This document shows, piece after piece, positions 14,716 to 23,579 of a stretch of 49,118 bases of DNA. Below the pieces are notes generated by a model, which saw only the letters and a list, made by a program, of their open reading frames with translations, was not told the DNA's origin and did no database searches. Numbering within the stretch: position 1 is the stretch's first letter; each line of letters opens with the position of its first letter. The stretch comes from CANHBY01 sp031374415 (GTDB lineage: Bacteria > Pseudomonadota > Gammaproteobacteria > Burkholderiales > Burkholderiaceae_C), in the NCBI GenBank assembly GCA_031374415.1, contig JANMGB010000227.1, positions 1 to 49,118 of the forward strand, given 5' to 3'. The translations under genes and the position numbers were made by a program.

Positions 14716-16062
14716 ATGAACCTGACTGTTACCGAGCCCGCATGGTTGCGGATCGAATCCATCGACTTAGAGTGCCAAGGCGTCGCCCACACCGCAGAGG
14801 GTAAGGTGGTCTTTGTGGAGGGCGCGCTGACGGGCGAAGAGGTTCAGGTGCAAGTGCAGCGCCGAAAAAACAATTGGGAGCAAGCCAGCATCACCGCCTT
14901 GCGGCACCCCAGCGCTCAGCGTGTGACACCACAATGCCCCCATTTTGGGGTGTGTGGCGGGTGCAAGATGCAGCATCTGGATCCCGTGGCCCAAGTGGCC
15001 ATCAAGCAGCGTGCCTTAGAAGACAGTTTGTGGCACCTCGCCAAGGTGCGACCTGAGGTGCTGATGCGCCCCATGGCGGGCCCTGCCTGGGGCTACCGCT
15101 ATCGTGCACGCCTGTCTGTTCGCTATGTCGCCAAAAAAGGCCAGGTGCTCGTCGGCTTCCACGAGCGCAAGTCCAGTTTCGTGGCCGACATGTCTCGCTG
15201 CGAGGTTCTCCCGCCCCACGTCAGCAACTTGTTGTTGCCACTGCGCGAGCTGATTCAAGGCATGGACCAGCGCGATCGACTGCCGCAAATTGAAGTGGCT
15301 GTGGGGGCGGACGTCACCGCCCTGGTTCTGCGCCACCTAGAGCCCCTCACCTCGGCGGACTTGGCACGCTTGCGTGCCTTTGCTGCGCGACACCCTGTTC
15401 AGTGGTGGTTGCAAGCCAAGGGCCCCGACACCGTTCACCGCCTCGACCCCGACCAGGGTGCCGAGCTCGGTTACGAGCTGCCTGAGTTTGGCATTGCCAT
15501 GCCCTTCAAGCCCACCGACTTCACGCAGGTCAACCACCATGTCAATCAAGCCCTGGTCAGTCGTGCGCTGCGGTGCTTGGCGGTGCAGCCTACCGAGCGG
15601 GTGATCGATTGGTTTTGTGGTCTGGGCAACTTCACGCTGCCCTTGGCCACCCAGGCCCGTGAGGTGCTGGGCCTGGAGGGCAGTGAAACCCTGGTTCAGC
15701 GGGCACGAGACAACGCCGTGCGCAACCAGGTTCAGGCGCAATTCGCCGCCCGCAATTTGTTCGAACTCGCGGCCGCCGATCTGAAAGCCTTGGGGCCGGC
15801 GCAAAAATGGCTCATTGACCCCCCACGTGAAGGTGCCTTCGCTTTGGCCAAGGCTGTGGTCGACATCCAGGCCGAGGGCCTTGAAGCGGCGTTGATCCTG
15901 CCTCAACGCATCGTCTATGTCAGCTGCAATCCAGCCACCCTGGCGCGCGACGCCGGCTTGCTGGTGCATCAAGCTGGGTACCGCTGCACGGCAGCGGGGG
16001 CCATCAATATGTTCCCGCACACGGCCCATGTGGAGAGCCTGGCGGTCTTTGAACGCTCCTGA
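14716..16062 (+). CDS. rlmD: 23S rRNA (uracil-1939-C5)-methyltransferase
   Basis: A SAM-dependent RNA methyltransferase of the RumA/RlmD family with an N-terminal TRAM domain (about 1-65), iron-sulfur cysteines CPHFGVCGGC (C-x5-C-x2-C) plus a later Cys in SRCEVL, a central RNA-binding region, and a Rossmann methyltransferase domain (VIDWFCGLGNFTLPLA, IDPPREGA). The catalytic Cys lies in YVSCNPATLARD. The ATG at 14716 gives the family-like N-terminus MNLTVTEPAWLRIE; an upstream ATG at 14698 is also in frame and neither has a good ribosome binding site. It sits 59 bases after nlpD. Confidence 0.96.
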   Translation: MNLTVTEPAWLRIESIDLECQGVAHTAEGKVVFVEGALTGEEVQVQVQRRKNNWEQASITALRHPSAQRVTPQCPHFGVCGGCKMQHLDPVAQVAIKQRALEDSLWHLAKVRPEVLMRPMAGPAWGYRYRARLSVRYVAKKGQVLVGFHERKSSFVADMSRCEVLPPHVSNLLLPLRELIQGMDQRDRLPQIEVAVGADVTALVLRHLEPLTSADLARLRAFAARHPVQWWLQAKGPDTVHRLDPDQGAELGYELPEFGIAMPFKPTDFTQVNHHVNQALVSRALRCLAVQPTERVIDWFCGLGNFTLPLATQAREVLGLEGSETLVQRARDNAVRNQVQAQFAARNLFELAAADLKALGPAQKWLIDPPREGAFALAKAVVDIQAEGLEAALILPQRIVYVSCNPATLARDAGLLVHQAGYRCTAAGAINMFPHTAHVESLAVFERS

Positions 16063-16082
16063 TCGACCATCAGACCATGAAA

Positions 16083-16102
16083 ACGGGGCCCGCAGGCCCC
16101 GT
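16083..16102 (-). terminator. Intrinsic terminator of the Bax-inhibitor-like gene
   Basis: Perfect 8-bp stem ACGGGGCC/GGCCCCGT with a 4-base loop between two convergent genes. The T-run (TTTTC) follows on the minus strand. Confidence 0.75.
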
Positions 16103-16125
16103 GTTGGCATCAATAGCCGGAATAA

Positions 16126-16824
16126 TCAGTCGTCATTGCCACCAAAAATCCCCAACAAAGCCAGCAGGGACTGGAAGACGTTGTACAGGCTCAGGTAAAC
16201 GCCCAGGGTCGCGGTGATGTAGTTCGTTTCGTGACCGTCTTGAACGCGCTTGAGGTCGTACAAAATGAAGGCCGAAAAAATACCGATCGCCAGTGCCGCC
16301 AAGGTCGCGAACAAAGCCGTTGACTGCAAAAAGACGTTGGCAATGCCAGCCACCATCAACATCACAGCCCCGATGAACAAGAACTTGCCCATCGATGACA
16401 AATCACGCTTGATGACCGTGGACAGGGAGGCCATCCCCAAGAAGATGAGGCCCGTGCCAGAGAACGCCATCATGATCAGCTCCGCCCCATTTGATTTCAT
16501 CAGGGTGAAGGCCAGCAGGCGCGACAGCATCAGGCCCATGAAGAACGTGAAGGCCAGCAGCAAAGGCACACCCGCCGCGGAATTTTTGTTCTTATCAACC
16601 AAAAACATCAGACCGAACGCGCCCGCAAAGAACACGATCATGCTCACCATGGGCGACAGGGCGTTGACCCACCCCGTGGCCAGCCCCAGCCAAGCACCCA
16701 ACACGGTGGGCACCATAGACAGTGCAAGCAGCCAATAAGTGTTGCGCAAAACACGGTTGCGTTGCTCGACAGATGTGACGGAACCGCCATACCCCTGATA
16801 CGCGGTTTCAAAGCCTGGGTTCAT
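16126..16824 (-). CDS. Bax inhibitor-1 / YccA-family membrane protein
   Basis: A 232-residue inner-membrane protein with seven predicted membrane segments and the family feature of a polar C-terminus after the last span. The start at 16824 (MNPGFETAYQG) is preceded by GGAGG; the frame upstream to 16869 lacks support. The E. coli relative YccA interacts with the protease FtsH, encoded elsewhere in this window, and the wider family includes calcium-leak channels; the exact role here is unknown. It is divergent from the GlcG-like gene and convergent with rlmD. Confidence 0.92.
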   Translation of the reverse strand: MNPGFETAYQGYGGSVTSVEQRNRVLRNTYWLLALSMVPTVLGAWLGLATGWVNALSPMVSMIVFFAGAFGLMFLVDKNKNSAAGVPLLLAFTFFMGLMLSRLLAFTLMKSNGAELIMMAFSGTGLIFLGMASLSTVIKRDLSSMGKFLFIGAVMLMVAGIANVFLQSTALFATLAALAIGIFSAFILYDLKRVQDGHETNYITATLGVYLSLYNVFQSLLALLGIFGGNDD

Positions 16825-17005
16825 GAGACCTCCGATAGTTGTGACGGGCGTTGGACAAAGCCACGCCATTCTAGTTCCCTACGTTTTCAATCGGGTATCG
16901 TGTGGCCTTGCGGCCGATGAGGCCATGCCCCTCGTGTTTGCGCAGGTCGATACCCAGTTGCCCTCATGTCGGTCAGAATTCACGCTTTTTGCCGGAGCCA
17001 ATGTC

Positions 17006-17413
17006 ATGCAACAAAAACATATCCTGGGCCTGGATGAGGTCAAGCGCATAGCTGCTGCCGCCGAGGCCGAGGCTCGGAGCCAGCAATGGAACGTGAGCAT
17101 TGCCATCGTGGATGATGGGGGTCATTTGCTGTGGCTGCAGCGCTTGGATGGCGCCCCCCCAGTGTCTGCCCACATCGCTCCTGCTAAGGCGCGGTCCGCT
17201 GCGCTGGGTCGGCGCGAAAGCAAGGTTTACGAAGACATCATCAATCAAGGTCGCGTGGCCTTTCTGAGCGCACCTGAGCTGGAGGGATTGTTGGAGGGGG
17301 GCGTGCCAGTCATGTTCGCGGGGCACTGCATTGGCGCTGTGGGAGTCAGCGGGGTGCAGTCCAGCCAGGACGCGCAAATCGCCAAAGCCGGCATTGCCGC
17401 CCTTGGGGCCTAA
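17006..17413 (+). CDS. GlcG/HbpS-like protein (DUF336)
   Basis: A 135-residue soluble protein of the GlcG/HbpS/PduO-C family. The start at 17006 is chosen for the family N-terminus (MQQKHILGLDEVKRIAAAAEAEA) and an upstream GGAG. Motifs seen: VSIAIVDDGGHLLWLQRLDGAPPVSAHIAPAKARSA is split by the family's conserved turn, with the C-terminal GHCIGAVGVSG and DAQIAKAGI segments. Some relatives bind haem or cobalamin or sit in glycolate operons; no such neighbour is present here, so the substrate is unknown. No signal peptide is visible. Confidence 0.88.
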   Translation: MQQKHILGLDEVKRIAAAAEAEARSQQWNVSIAIVDDGGHLLWLQRLDGAPPVSAHIAPAKARSAALGRRESKVYEDIINQGRVAFLSAPELEGLLEGGVPVMFAGHCIGAVGVSGVQSSQDAQIAKAGIAALGA

Positions 17414-17514
17414 GGCACTGGCAGGTCAGGGTGAGCCGGGCGTCTCAGCGCGTCGTCTATACTCCCAGGGTTTACCTCTTTCACCCCCCGCCCTGGTTTC
17501 AGGGGATTTCATTC

Positions 17515-17559
17515 ATGAGCGTGTTGGCCCACTTGACCAGCTTTCTCGCGAGTGAGTGA
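17515..17559 (+). CDS. Candidate 14-codon leader peptide upstream of carA
   Basis: ATG to TGA encodes MSVLAHLTSFLASE. AGGGGA (17501-17506) stands at ideal ribosome-binding spacing, better than for several real genes nearby. The ORF ends 86 bases before carA and 18 bases before a small hairpin. It contains no run of arginine or pyrimidine-sensitive codons, so classical amino-acid attenuation is not evident. It may be chance; conservation is the test. Confidence 0.35.
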   Translation: MSVLAHLTSFLASE

Positions 17560-17577
17560 CCCTGCGTACTTTGTGTT

Positions 17578-17596
17578 CACTCGGCTGCTGCGAGTG
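17578..17596 (+). promoter_or_regulatory. Hairpin in the carA leader
   Basis: CACTCG (17578-17583) pairs with CGAGTG (17591-17596) around a 7-base loop, between the small leader ORF and the carA start. Farther upstream CCAGGG (17465-17470) could pair with CCCTGG (17491-17496). The 232 bases between the GlcG-like gene and carA hold nothing else that I recognise. Confidence 0.35.
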
Positions 17597-17645
17597 GGCT
17601 TGACGTTGATCGCCCAGGGCGCACAAAAACACAACGGAGAATACC

Positions 17646-18818
17646 GTGCTGCCCGTTTTGCCCCCCGCTGTACTCGCACTTGCAGACGGTTCGGTTTTTC
17701 TGGGTCATTCCATTGGCGCATTGGGTCAAACCGTGGGCGAAGTGGTGTTCAACACCTCGCTCACAGGCTACCAAGAGATCCTGACTGACCCCAGCTACTG
17801 CCGTCAAATTGTCACCCTGACCTACCCTCACATCGGCAACACCGGTGTCAACGAAGAAGATGTCGAATCCGACCGTGTTCATGCGGCGGGTCTGATTATC
17901 AAAGACTTGCCCATTCTGGCCTCTAACTTCCGCATGGGTCTGACCCTGCCCGCCTACCTGGCGCGTGAGGGCACGGTGGCCATTGCCCACATTGACACTC
18001 GTCGGTTGACGCGCCTGCTGCGCCAGACCGGGGCCCAAAACGGCTGCATCCTGACCTTGCCAGCGGGGCAGTCTATTCAGTCCGCGCACATTGATGCCGC
18101 GATCACGCAAGCGCGCTCTGCGAGGTCTATGGCAGGGCAAGACTTGGCCAAAGTCGTGAGCCGCACAGACATCGCCCCCTGGCATGAGACCGAATGGGTC
18201 TTGGGTGAGGGTTATGGCGAGCAAACCCGGCCGAGCTGGCATGTGGTGGCCTATGACTTTGGCGTCAAACGCAACATCTTGCGCATGTTGGCCAGCCGTG
18301 GTTGCCGGGTGAGCGTCGTGCCCGCACAAACACCTGCTGCGGACGTGCTCCAACTCAAGCCCGATGGCGTTTTCTTGAGCAATGGCCCGGGCGACCCCGA
18401 GCCTTGTGACTACGCCATCACAGCCACGCGCGAGCTGATCGAAACGGGACTGCCCACCTTCGGTATTTGCCTGGGCCACCAAATCATGGCGCTGGCCTCG
18501 GGGGCCAAAACCTTCAAAATGAAGTTTGGCCACCATGGTGCCAACCACCCTGTGAAAGACCTCGACACGGGACGCGTCAGCATCACCAGCCAGAACCACG
18601 GCTTCGCCGTCGACGAGGCCAGCCTGCCCGCCAACCTGCGCCCGACCCACGTGAGCTTGTTTGATGGCACCTTGCAAGGCTTGGCGCGGACGGACAAACC
18701 CGCTTTTTGTTTCCAAGGGCACCCCGAGGCGTCGCCCGGGCCGAACGACATTGCCTACCTGTTTGATCGTTTCACCCAGCTCATGTCAGCGCGCTTGAAG
18801 GAGAAGAACCATGCCTAA
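17646..18818 (+). CDS. carA: Carbamoyl-phosphate synthase small subunit
   Basis: The glutamine amidotransferase subunit that supplies ammonia for carbamoyl phosphate, the shared precursor of arginine and pyrimidines. 390 residues from a GTG preceded by GGAG. The N-terminal CPSase_sm_chain domain (LADGSVFLGHSIG...FNTSLTGYQEI) is followed by a class I glutamine amidotransferase domain with the triad C275 (FGICLGHQ), H359 and E361 (FQGHPEASPGP). The 3' end overlaps the carB start by eight bases, coupling the two subunits. Confidence 0.98.
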   Translation: MLPVLPPAVLALADGSVFLGHSIGALGQTVGEVVFNTSLTGYQEILTDPSYCRQIVTLTYPHIGNTGVNEEDVESDRVHAAGLIIKDLPILASNFRMGLTLPAYLAREGTVAIAHIDTRRLTRLLRQTGAQNGCILTLPAGQSIQSAHIDAAITQARSARSMAGQDLAKVVSRTDIAPWHETEWVLGEGYGEQTRPSWHVVAYDFGVKRNILRMLASRGCRVSVVPAQTPAADVLQLKPDGVFLSNGPGDPEPCDYAITATRELIETGLPTFGICLGHQIMALASGAKTFKMKFGHHGANHPVKDLDTGRVSITSQNHGFAVDEASLPANLRPTHVSLFDGTLQGLARTDKPAFCFQGHPEASPGPNDIAYLFDRFTQLMSARLKEKNHA

Positions 18819-21800
18819 GCGCACCGACCTGCAATCCATTCTCATCATCGGGGCCGGCCCCATCATCATCGGGCAGGCTTGTGAGTTCGACTACTCTGGC
18901 GCGCAAGCCTGCAAGGCGTTGCGCGAGGAGGGTTACCGCGTTATCTTGGTCAACAGCAATCCGGCCACGATCATGACCGACCCGCAGATGGCCGATGCGA
19001 CCTACATCGAGCCCATCACCTGGCAAGTGGTGGAAAAAATCATCGCCAAAGAGCGGCCCGATGCGCTGCTGCCCACCATGGGCGGTCAGACCGCCCTGAA
19101 CTGTGGCCTGGATCTGCACAAGCACGGTGTGCTGGAAAAATACGGCGTTCAGATGATTGGCGCCAACCAGCATGCCATCGAAAAGGCGGAAGACCGCCTC
19201 AAGTTCAAAGACGCCATGACCAAGATCGGTCTGGGGTCCGCTCGCAGCGGCATTGCACACAGCATGGAAGACGCCTGGGCGGTGCAAAAGCACATCACCC
19301 AAGAAATCCAAGGCACGGGCTTCCCCATGGTGATTCGTCCCAGCTTTACCTTGGGTGGCACAGGCGGCGGCATCGCCTACAACCCCGAAGAGTTTGAGGA
19401 AATCTGCAAGCGGGGCCTGGACCTTTCGCCGACCAAAGAGCTCTTGATTGAAGAGTCCCTCATTGGCTGGAAAGAGTTCGAGATGGAAGTCGTGCGTGAC
19501 AGCGCGGACAACTGCATCATCGTGTGCGCCATCGAAAACCTCGACCCCATGGGTATTCACACGGGTGACTCCATCACCGTGGCCCCTGCTCAAACCCTGA
19601 CTGACAAAGAGTACCAACTGCTGCGCAACGCCAGCATTGCGATCCTGCGCGAGATTGGTGTCGACACGGGGGGCTCCAACGTTCAATTCGCCATCAATCC
19701 CCAAGACGGACGCATGGTGGTGATCGAGATGAATCCGCGTGTGTCACGTTCTTCAGCGCTGGCCTCCAAGGCCACCGGCTTTCCCATTGCCAAGGTGGCG
19801 GCCAAGCTGGCGGTCGGCTACACGCTGGATGAGTTACGCAACGACATCACGGGGGGCGCGACGCCGGCCAGTTTCGAGCCCAGCATCGACTACGTTGTCA
19901 CCAAGATCCCACGTTTTGCGTTCGAAAAATTCCCGGCAGCCGACTCCCACCTGACCACCCAAATGAAGTCTGTGGGTGAAGTGATGGCCATGGGTCGCAC
20001 CTTCCAAGAGAGCTTCCAAAAGGCCCTGCGCGGCCTGGAGACAGGCATTGATGGCCTGACCGAGCGCTCCACAGACCGCGACGAAATCATCGAGGAAATC
20101 GGCGAGGCCGGTCCCGAGCGCATTTTGTTTGTGGCCGACGCGTTTCGCTTGGGGCTGAGTCTGAAAGAGGTCTTTGAAGAAACAGCCATTGACCCCTGGT
20201 TTTTGGCGCAAATTGAAGACCTGGTGACCCAGGAGCAGTCACTCCAAGGGCGCGCACTGAGCAGCTTGTCGACCGATGAGCTGCGCTTCTTGAAGCAAAA
20301 GGGGTTCTCTGACCGCCGCTTGGCCAAACTCTTGGGTACCGATCAGCATGCCGTGCGCGCTTTGCGCCACGAACGCGGTGTGCGTCCCGTGTACAAGCGC
20401 GTGGACACCTGCGCGGCGGAGTTTTCGACCCAAACCGCGTACATGTACTCCACCTATGACGAGGAGTGCGAAGCCGAGCCCACACAGCGCCAAAAAATCA
20501 TGGTGCTGGGAGGCGGCCCTAACCGCATCGGCCAAGGCATTGAATTCGATTATTGCTGCGTGCACGCGGCCCTGGCCCTGCGCGAGGATGGCTATGAAAC
20601 CATCATGGTCAACTGCAACCCCGAGACCGTTTCCACCGATTACGACACCTCAGACCGTCTCTACTTTGAGCCTGTGACGCTCGAAGATGTGCTCGAAATC
20701 GTCGACAAGGAAAAACCGGCGGGTGTGATCGTGCAGTACGGCGGCCAGACGCCGCTGAAGTTGGCGTTGGAGTTGGAGCGGGCAGGCGTGCCCATTGTGG
20801 GCACATCACCCGACAACATCGACGCCGCCGAAGACCGCGAGCGCTTCCAAAAGCTGCTGCACGAACTGGGCTTGCTTCAGCCACCCAATCGCACCGCTCG
20901 CACCGAAGAGCAGGCCTTGGTCTTGGCCCAAGAAATTGGCTATCCCCTCGTCGTGCGTCCCAGTTACGTGCTGGGCGGTCGCGCCATGGAAATCGTGCAT
21001 GGCGACAAAGACCTTGAGCGCTACATGCGGGAAGCCGTGCGCGTGTCAGAAAAATCCCCCGTCTTGCTAGACCGTTTTTTGGACGACGCCATTGAGGTGG
21101 ATGTCGATTGCATCGCTGACGGTACGGACGGCCCTGACGGCGTCATGATTGGCGGCATCATGGAACACGTCGAGCAGGCGGGCATTCACTCTGGCGATTC
21201 AGCGTGCTCTTTGCCCCCGTACTCTCTGTCGGTCGCCTTGCAAAACGAGCTGCGTCGCCAGACCACCTTGATGGCGCGCGCGCTGCAAGTCAAAGGCTTG
21301 ATGAATGTGCAGTTCGCCATTCAAGGGGAGGGTGACAAGGCGGTGGTCTACGTCTTGGAGGTCAACCCACGGGCCTCGCGCACGGTGCCCTTTGTGTCCA
21401 AGGCCACCAGTCTGCCCCTGGCCAAAATTGCAGCTCGCTGCATGGTGGGCCAGCGCTTAGGTGCGCAAAAAGGACTGGGGGGCGGGCGTTTGACTGAAGT
21501 GATTCCCCCGTACTTCAGCGTCAAGGAGGCGGTGTTTCCGTTCAATAAATTCCCCGGCGTCGATCCCATCCTGGGCCCCGAAATGCGCTCCACGGGAGAA
21601 GTCATGGGCACGGGCCGCACCTTTGGTGAGGCCATGCTCAAGAGCCAGCTGGGTGCCGGGTCACGCTTGCCCAGCAAAGGCACGGTGTGCATCACCGTGA
21701 AAAGCACCGACAAAGACCGCGCAGTGGGGGTGGCACGTGATCTGCACGCTCTGGGCTTCGAACTCGTGGCCACCAAGGGAACGGCTGCCGCGATTGCGCA

Positions 21801-22077
21801 GGGCGGGATACCCGTGAAGGTGGTCAACAAGGTCAAAGACGGTCGTCCGCACATCGTCGACATGGTCAAGGCAGGCGACATTCAGCTCGTGTTCACGACG
21901 GTGGCTGAAACCCGCACGGCCATTGCAGACTCGCGTCATATTCGGCAGTCTGCTCTGGCCCACCGGGTGACCTACTACACCAGCATGGCGGGCTGCGAGG
22001 CCGCCGTGGAGGGCATGAAGCACCAAGACGACCTGGTGGTGATGTCCTTGCAAGAGCTGCATGCGCAATTGCACTAA
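18811..22077 (+). CDS. carB: Carbamoyl-phosphate synthase large subunit
   Basis: 1088 residues, the usual length slightly extended. Two homologous ATP-grasp synthase halves are visible: the carboxyphosphate half beginning with the GAGPIIIGQACEFDYSGAQA-type motif, and the carbamoyl-phosphate half with LGGGPNRIGQGIEFDYCC near residue 565. The oligomerisation region lies between them and the C-terminal MGS-like allosteric domain begins near residue 955. It heteromerises with CarA and carries out the ATP-dependent steps. The ATG overlaps the carA stop; a terminator-like hairpin lies between carB and greA. Confidence 0.98.
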   Translation: MPKRTDLQSILIIGAGPIIIGQACEFDYSGAQACKALREEGYRVILVNSNPATIMTDPQMADATYIEPITWQVVEKIIAKERPDALLPTMGGQTALNCGLDLHKHGVLEKYGVQMIGANQHAIEKAEDRLKFKDAMTKIGLGSARSGIAHSMEDAWAVQKHITQEIQGTGFPMVIRPSFTLGGTGGGIAYNPEEFEEICKRGLDLSPTKELLIEESLIGWKEFEMEVVRDSADNCIIVCAIENLDPMGIHTGDSITVAPAQTLTDKEYQLLRNASIAILREIGVDTGGSNVQFAINPQDGRMVVIEMNPRVSRSSALASKATGFPIAKVAAKLAVGYTLDELRNDITGGATPASFEPSIDYVVTKIPRFAFEKFPAADSHLTTQMKSVGEVMAMGRTFQESFQKALRGLETGIDGLTERSTDRDEIIEEIGEAGPERILFVADAFRLGLSLKEVFEETAIDPWFLAQIEDLVTQEQSLQGRALSSLSTDELRFLKQKGFSDRRLAKLLGTDQHAVRALRHERGVRPVYKRVDTCAAEFSTQTAYMYSTYDEECEAEPTQRQKIMVLGGGPNRIGQGIEFDYCCVHAALALREDGYETIMVNCNPETVSTDYDTSDRLYFEPVTLEDVLEIVDKEKPAGVIVQYGGQTPLKLALELERAGVPIVGTSPDNIDAAEDRERFQKLLHELGLLQPPNRTARTEEQALVLAQEIGYPLVVRPSYVLGGRAMEIVHGDKDLERYMREAVRVSEKSPVLLDRFLDDAIEVDVDCIADGTDGPDGVMIGGIMEHVEQAGIHSGDSACSLPPYSLSVALQNELRRQTTLMARALQVKGLMNVQFAIQGEGDKAVVYVLEVNPRASRTVPFVSKATSLPLAKIAARCMVGQRLGAQKGLGGGRLTEVIPPYFSVKEAVFPFNKFPGVDPILGPEMRSTGEVMGTGRTFGEAMLKSQLGAGSRLPSKGTVCITVKSTDKDRAVGVARDLHALGFELVATKGTAAAIAQGGIPVKVVNKVKDGRPHIVDMVKAGDIQLVFTTVAETRTAIADSRHIRQSALAHRVTYYTSMAGCEAAVEGMKHQDDLVVMSLQELHAQLH

Positions 22078-22102
22078 ACTGTTTTTTGGCTTTTCGTGAG
22101 AT

Positions 22103-22134
22103 CCGCCGCCACCGGGCGGCGGTTTCGCTTTTCG
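22103..22134 (+). terminator. Terminator/attenuator between carB and greA
   Basis: Perfect 8-bp stem CCGCCGCC (22103-22110) / GGCGGCGG (22115-22122), 4-base loop, then TTTCGCTTTTCG. It would end carAB transcription or set partial read-through into greA. Confidence 0.75.
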
Positions 22135-22151
22135 ATTCAGGAATTTTCTCT

Positions 22152-22628
22152 ATGAGCACCATCCCACTGACAAAACGCGGCGCTGAGCAACTCAAGGAAG
22201 AGCTGCACCAGCTCAAGACCGTGGAGCGCCATGCGGTCATCCAAGCCATCTCCGAGGCACGCGCCCAAGGCGATTTGTCTGAGAACGCCGAGTACGAAGC
22301 GGCCAAAGACAAGCAGGGCTTCATCGAAGGCCGTATCCAGGAAATCGAAGGCAAGCTGGCGGCCGCACAGATCATTGAACCCTCTACCCTGGATGCGGGC
22401 GGGCGCGTCGTGTTTGGCGCCACCGTCGATCTTGAAGAAGAGACGGCTGGTGCTGAAGTCACCTACCAAATCGTGGGTGACGACGAGGCCGATCTGAAGC
22501 TGGGCTTGATCTCCATCAGCTCCCCCATTGCCCGCGCCATGATTGGCAAAGAGGCCGGTGAAGTGGCCGAGGTGCAAGCTCCGGGGGGCCTCAAGCGCTA
22601 TGAAATCCTAGAGGTGCGCTACGTCTGA
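22152..22628 (+). CDS. greA: Transcription elongation factor GreA
   Basis: A 158-residue RNA-polymerase-binding factor that stimulates cleavage of backtracked transcripts. The N-terminal coiled-coil hairpin (about 1-75) carries the catalytic acidic tip in SEARAQGDLSENAEYEAAK; the C-terminal FKBP-like domain follows. The start at 22152 has AGGAA eight bases upstream; the frame upstream to 22086 is not part of the protein. Family length is exact. Confidence 0.98.
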   Translation: MSTIPLTKRGAEQLKEELHQLKTVERHAVIQAISEARAQGDLSENAEYEAAKDKQGFIEGRIQEIEGKLAAAQIIEPSTLDAGGRVVFGATVDLEEETAGAEVTYQIVGDDEADLKLGLISISSPIARAMIGKEAGEVAEVQAPGGLKRYEILEVRYV

Positions 22629-22638
22629 GCCTGCACGC

Positions 22639-23082
22639 TTGGCCCCACGCTCGGCCCTGTTGCGTTGGGCTGTGGGCGTGTCTGGCGCATGGCTGGGTTT
22701 GTTGATGTGCTTGGCGTTCATCGCTGCCCCAGCGGCTTTTGCCGTGCTAGACAAACCCCTGGCCGGTGCGTTGGCAGGGCGTCTGTTTGCCCAGGAGGCG
22801 GCGGTGAGTGCCTTGTTGTCTGTGGTCTTCGTGATGGGGCTGCGCCGTGTCGTTGAGTACGAGGCAGGCCCCCAGCCCATGGCTTCAGACAAGCGCTTGT
22901 GGTTGGTGCTGGGGGTGCTGACGTGCACTGTCGTGGGTTACTACGGATTGCAGCCCATGATGGCGGCAGCCCGTGCGGGGCAGGGCCCCTTGTCGTTCGG
23001 TGCCTTGCATGGTCTGTCAGCCGCGTTCTTTGGGCTGAAAATGTTGCTGCTGGCCGCTTTGACCTGGCGATTGTCGGGCTGA
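22639..23082 (+). CDS. DUF4149 small membrane protein
   Basis: A 147-residue protein with four predicted membrane segments, including WAVGVSGAWLGLLMCLAF near the start and a C-terminal LKMLLLAALTW span, matching the DUF4149/TMEM205-like family. The apparent start is a TTG at 22639, ten bases after greA, without a clear ribosome binding site, so translation is probably coupled to greA. A gene of this family commonly lies between greA and yhbY in Burkholderiales. Function is unknown. Confidence 0.8.
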   Translation: MAPRSALLRWAVGVSGAWLGLLMCLAFIAAPAAFAVLDKPLAGALAGRLFAQEAAVSALLSVVFVMGLRRVVEYEAGPQPMASDKRLWLVLGVLTCTVVGYYGLQPMMAAARAGQGPLSFGALHGLSAAFFGLKMLLLAALTWRLSG

Positions 23083-23085
23083 CCC

Positions 23086-23559
23086 TCAATCACCAGCGGT
23101 TTTCTTGACGCTGGTGACCCGTTTGCGGGCACGTTTGAGCTCACCGCCAGCGGCCATGCGCATGTTGCCCACCACCGTGACCTTTTTGACTTGTGGGCGA
23201 TGGTTGCCGCTCTTCGAGAACTTCACCACCTTGACCACCTTGGGGCCCGGCATGCGATCTTCCCGCTCGACCTTTTCTTTCGGTGGAACTGGGCGCCACA
23301 GCACCAACAACTTTCCAATGTGCTGGATGGGTGCCGCGTTGAGTTGTTCGGCCAATGTGCTGAAGAACTCCTCACGCGTGGCTCGCTCGTCCGAGAACAC
23401 CCGAACCTTGATCAAGCCGTGGGCATCGAGCGCGGCATTGATTTCTTTGACGACCGCAGGGGTCAGGCCCTCATTGCCAATCATGACAACGGGGGAGAGA
23501 TGATGCGCTTGTGCGCGTTTGTCCTTGCGCTGGGCAGGGGTGAGTTGGATGGCAGACAT
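23086..23559 (-). CDS. yhbY: YhbY / CRM-domain RNA-binding protein with extended basic tail
   Basis: 157 residues. The first ~97 are a CRM (CRS1-YhbY) domain, with LTPAQRKDKRAQAHHLSPVVMIGNEGLT and the GKLLVLWRP strand. E. coli YhbY associates with 50S precursors. The rest, about 55 residues rich in Lys, Arg and Val (KVVKVVKFSKSGNH...RARKRVTSVKK), is longer than the usual single-domain protein and likely binds RNA nonspecifically. It is divergent from rlmE with 20 bases between start codons and converges on the DUF4149 gene with a 3-base gap. Confidence 0.94.
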   Translation of the reverse strand: MSAIQLTPAQRKDKRAQAHHLSPVVMIGNEGLTPAVVKEINAALDAHGLIKVRVFSDERATREEFFSTLAEQLNAAPIQHIGKLLVLWRPVPPKEKVEREDRMPGPKVVKVVKFSKSGNHRPQVKKVTVVGNMRMAAGGELKRARKRVTSVKKTAGD

Positions 23560-23564
23560 GTGCG

Positions 23565-23570
23565 TATTAT
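23565..23570 (+). promoter_or_regulatory. Candidate -10 box for rlmE
   Basis: TATTAT ends nine bases before the rlmE ATG, within the 20-base divergent gap, so a transcript from it would be nearly leaderless. No Shine-Dalgarno sequence is seen before rlmE, which fits. The -35 match (TTGGAT at 23545-23550) has short spacing. Confidence 0.4.
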
Positions 23571-23579
23571 CGACTCCCC

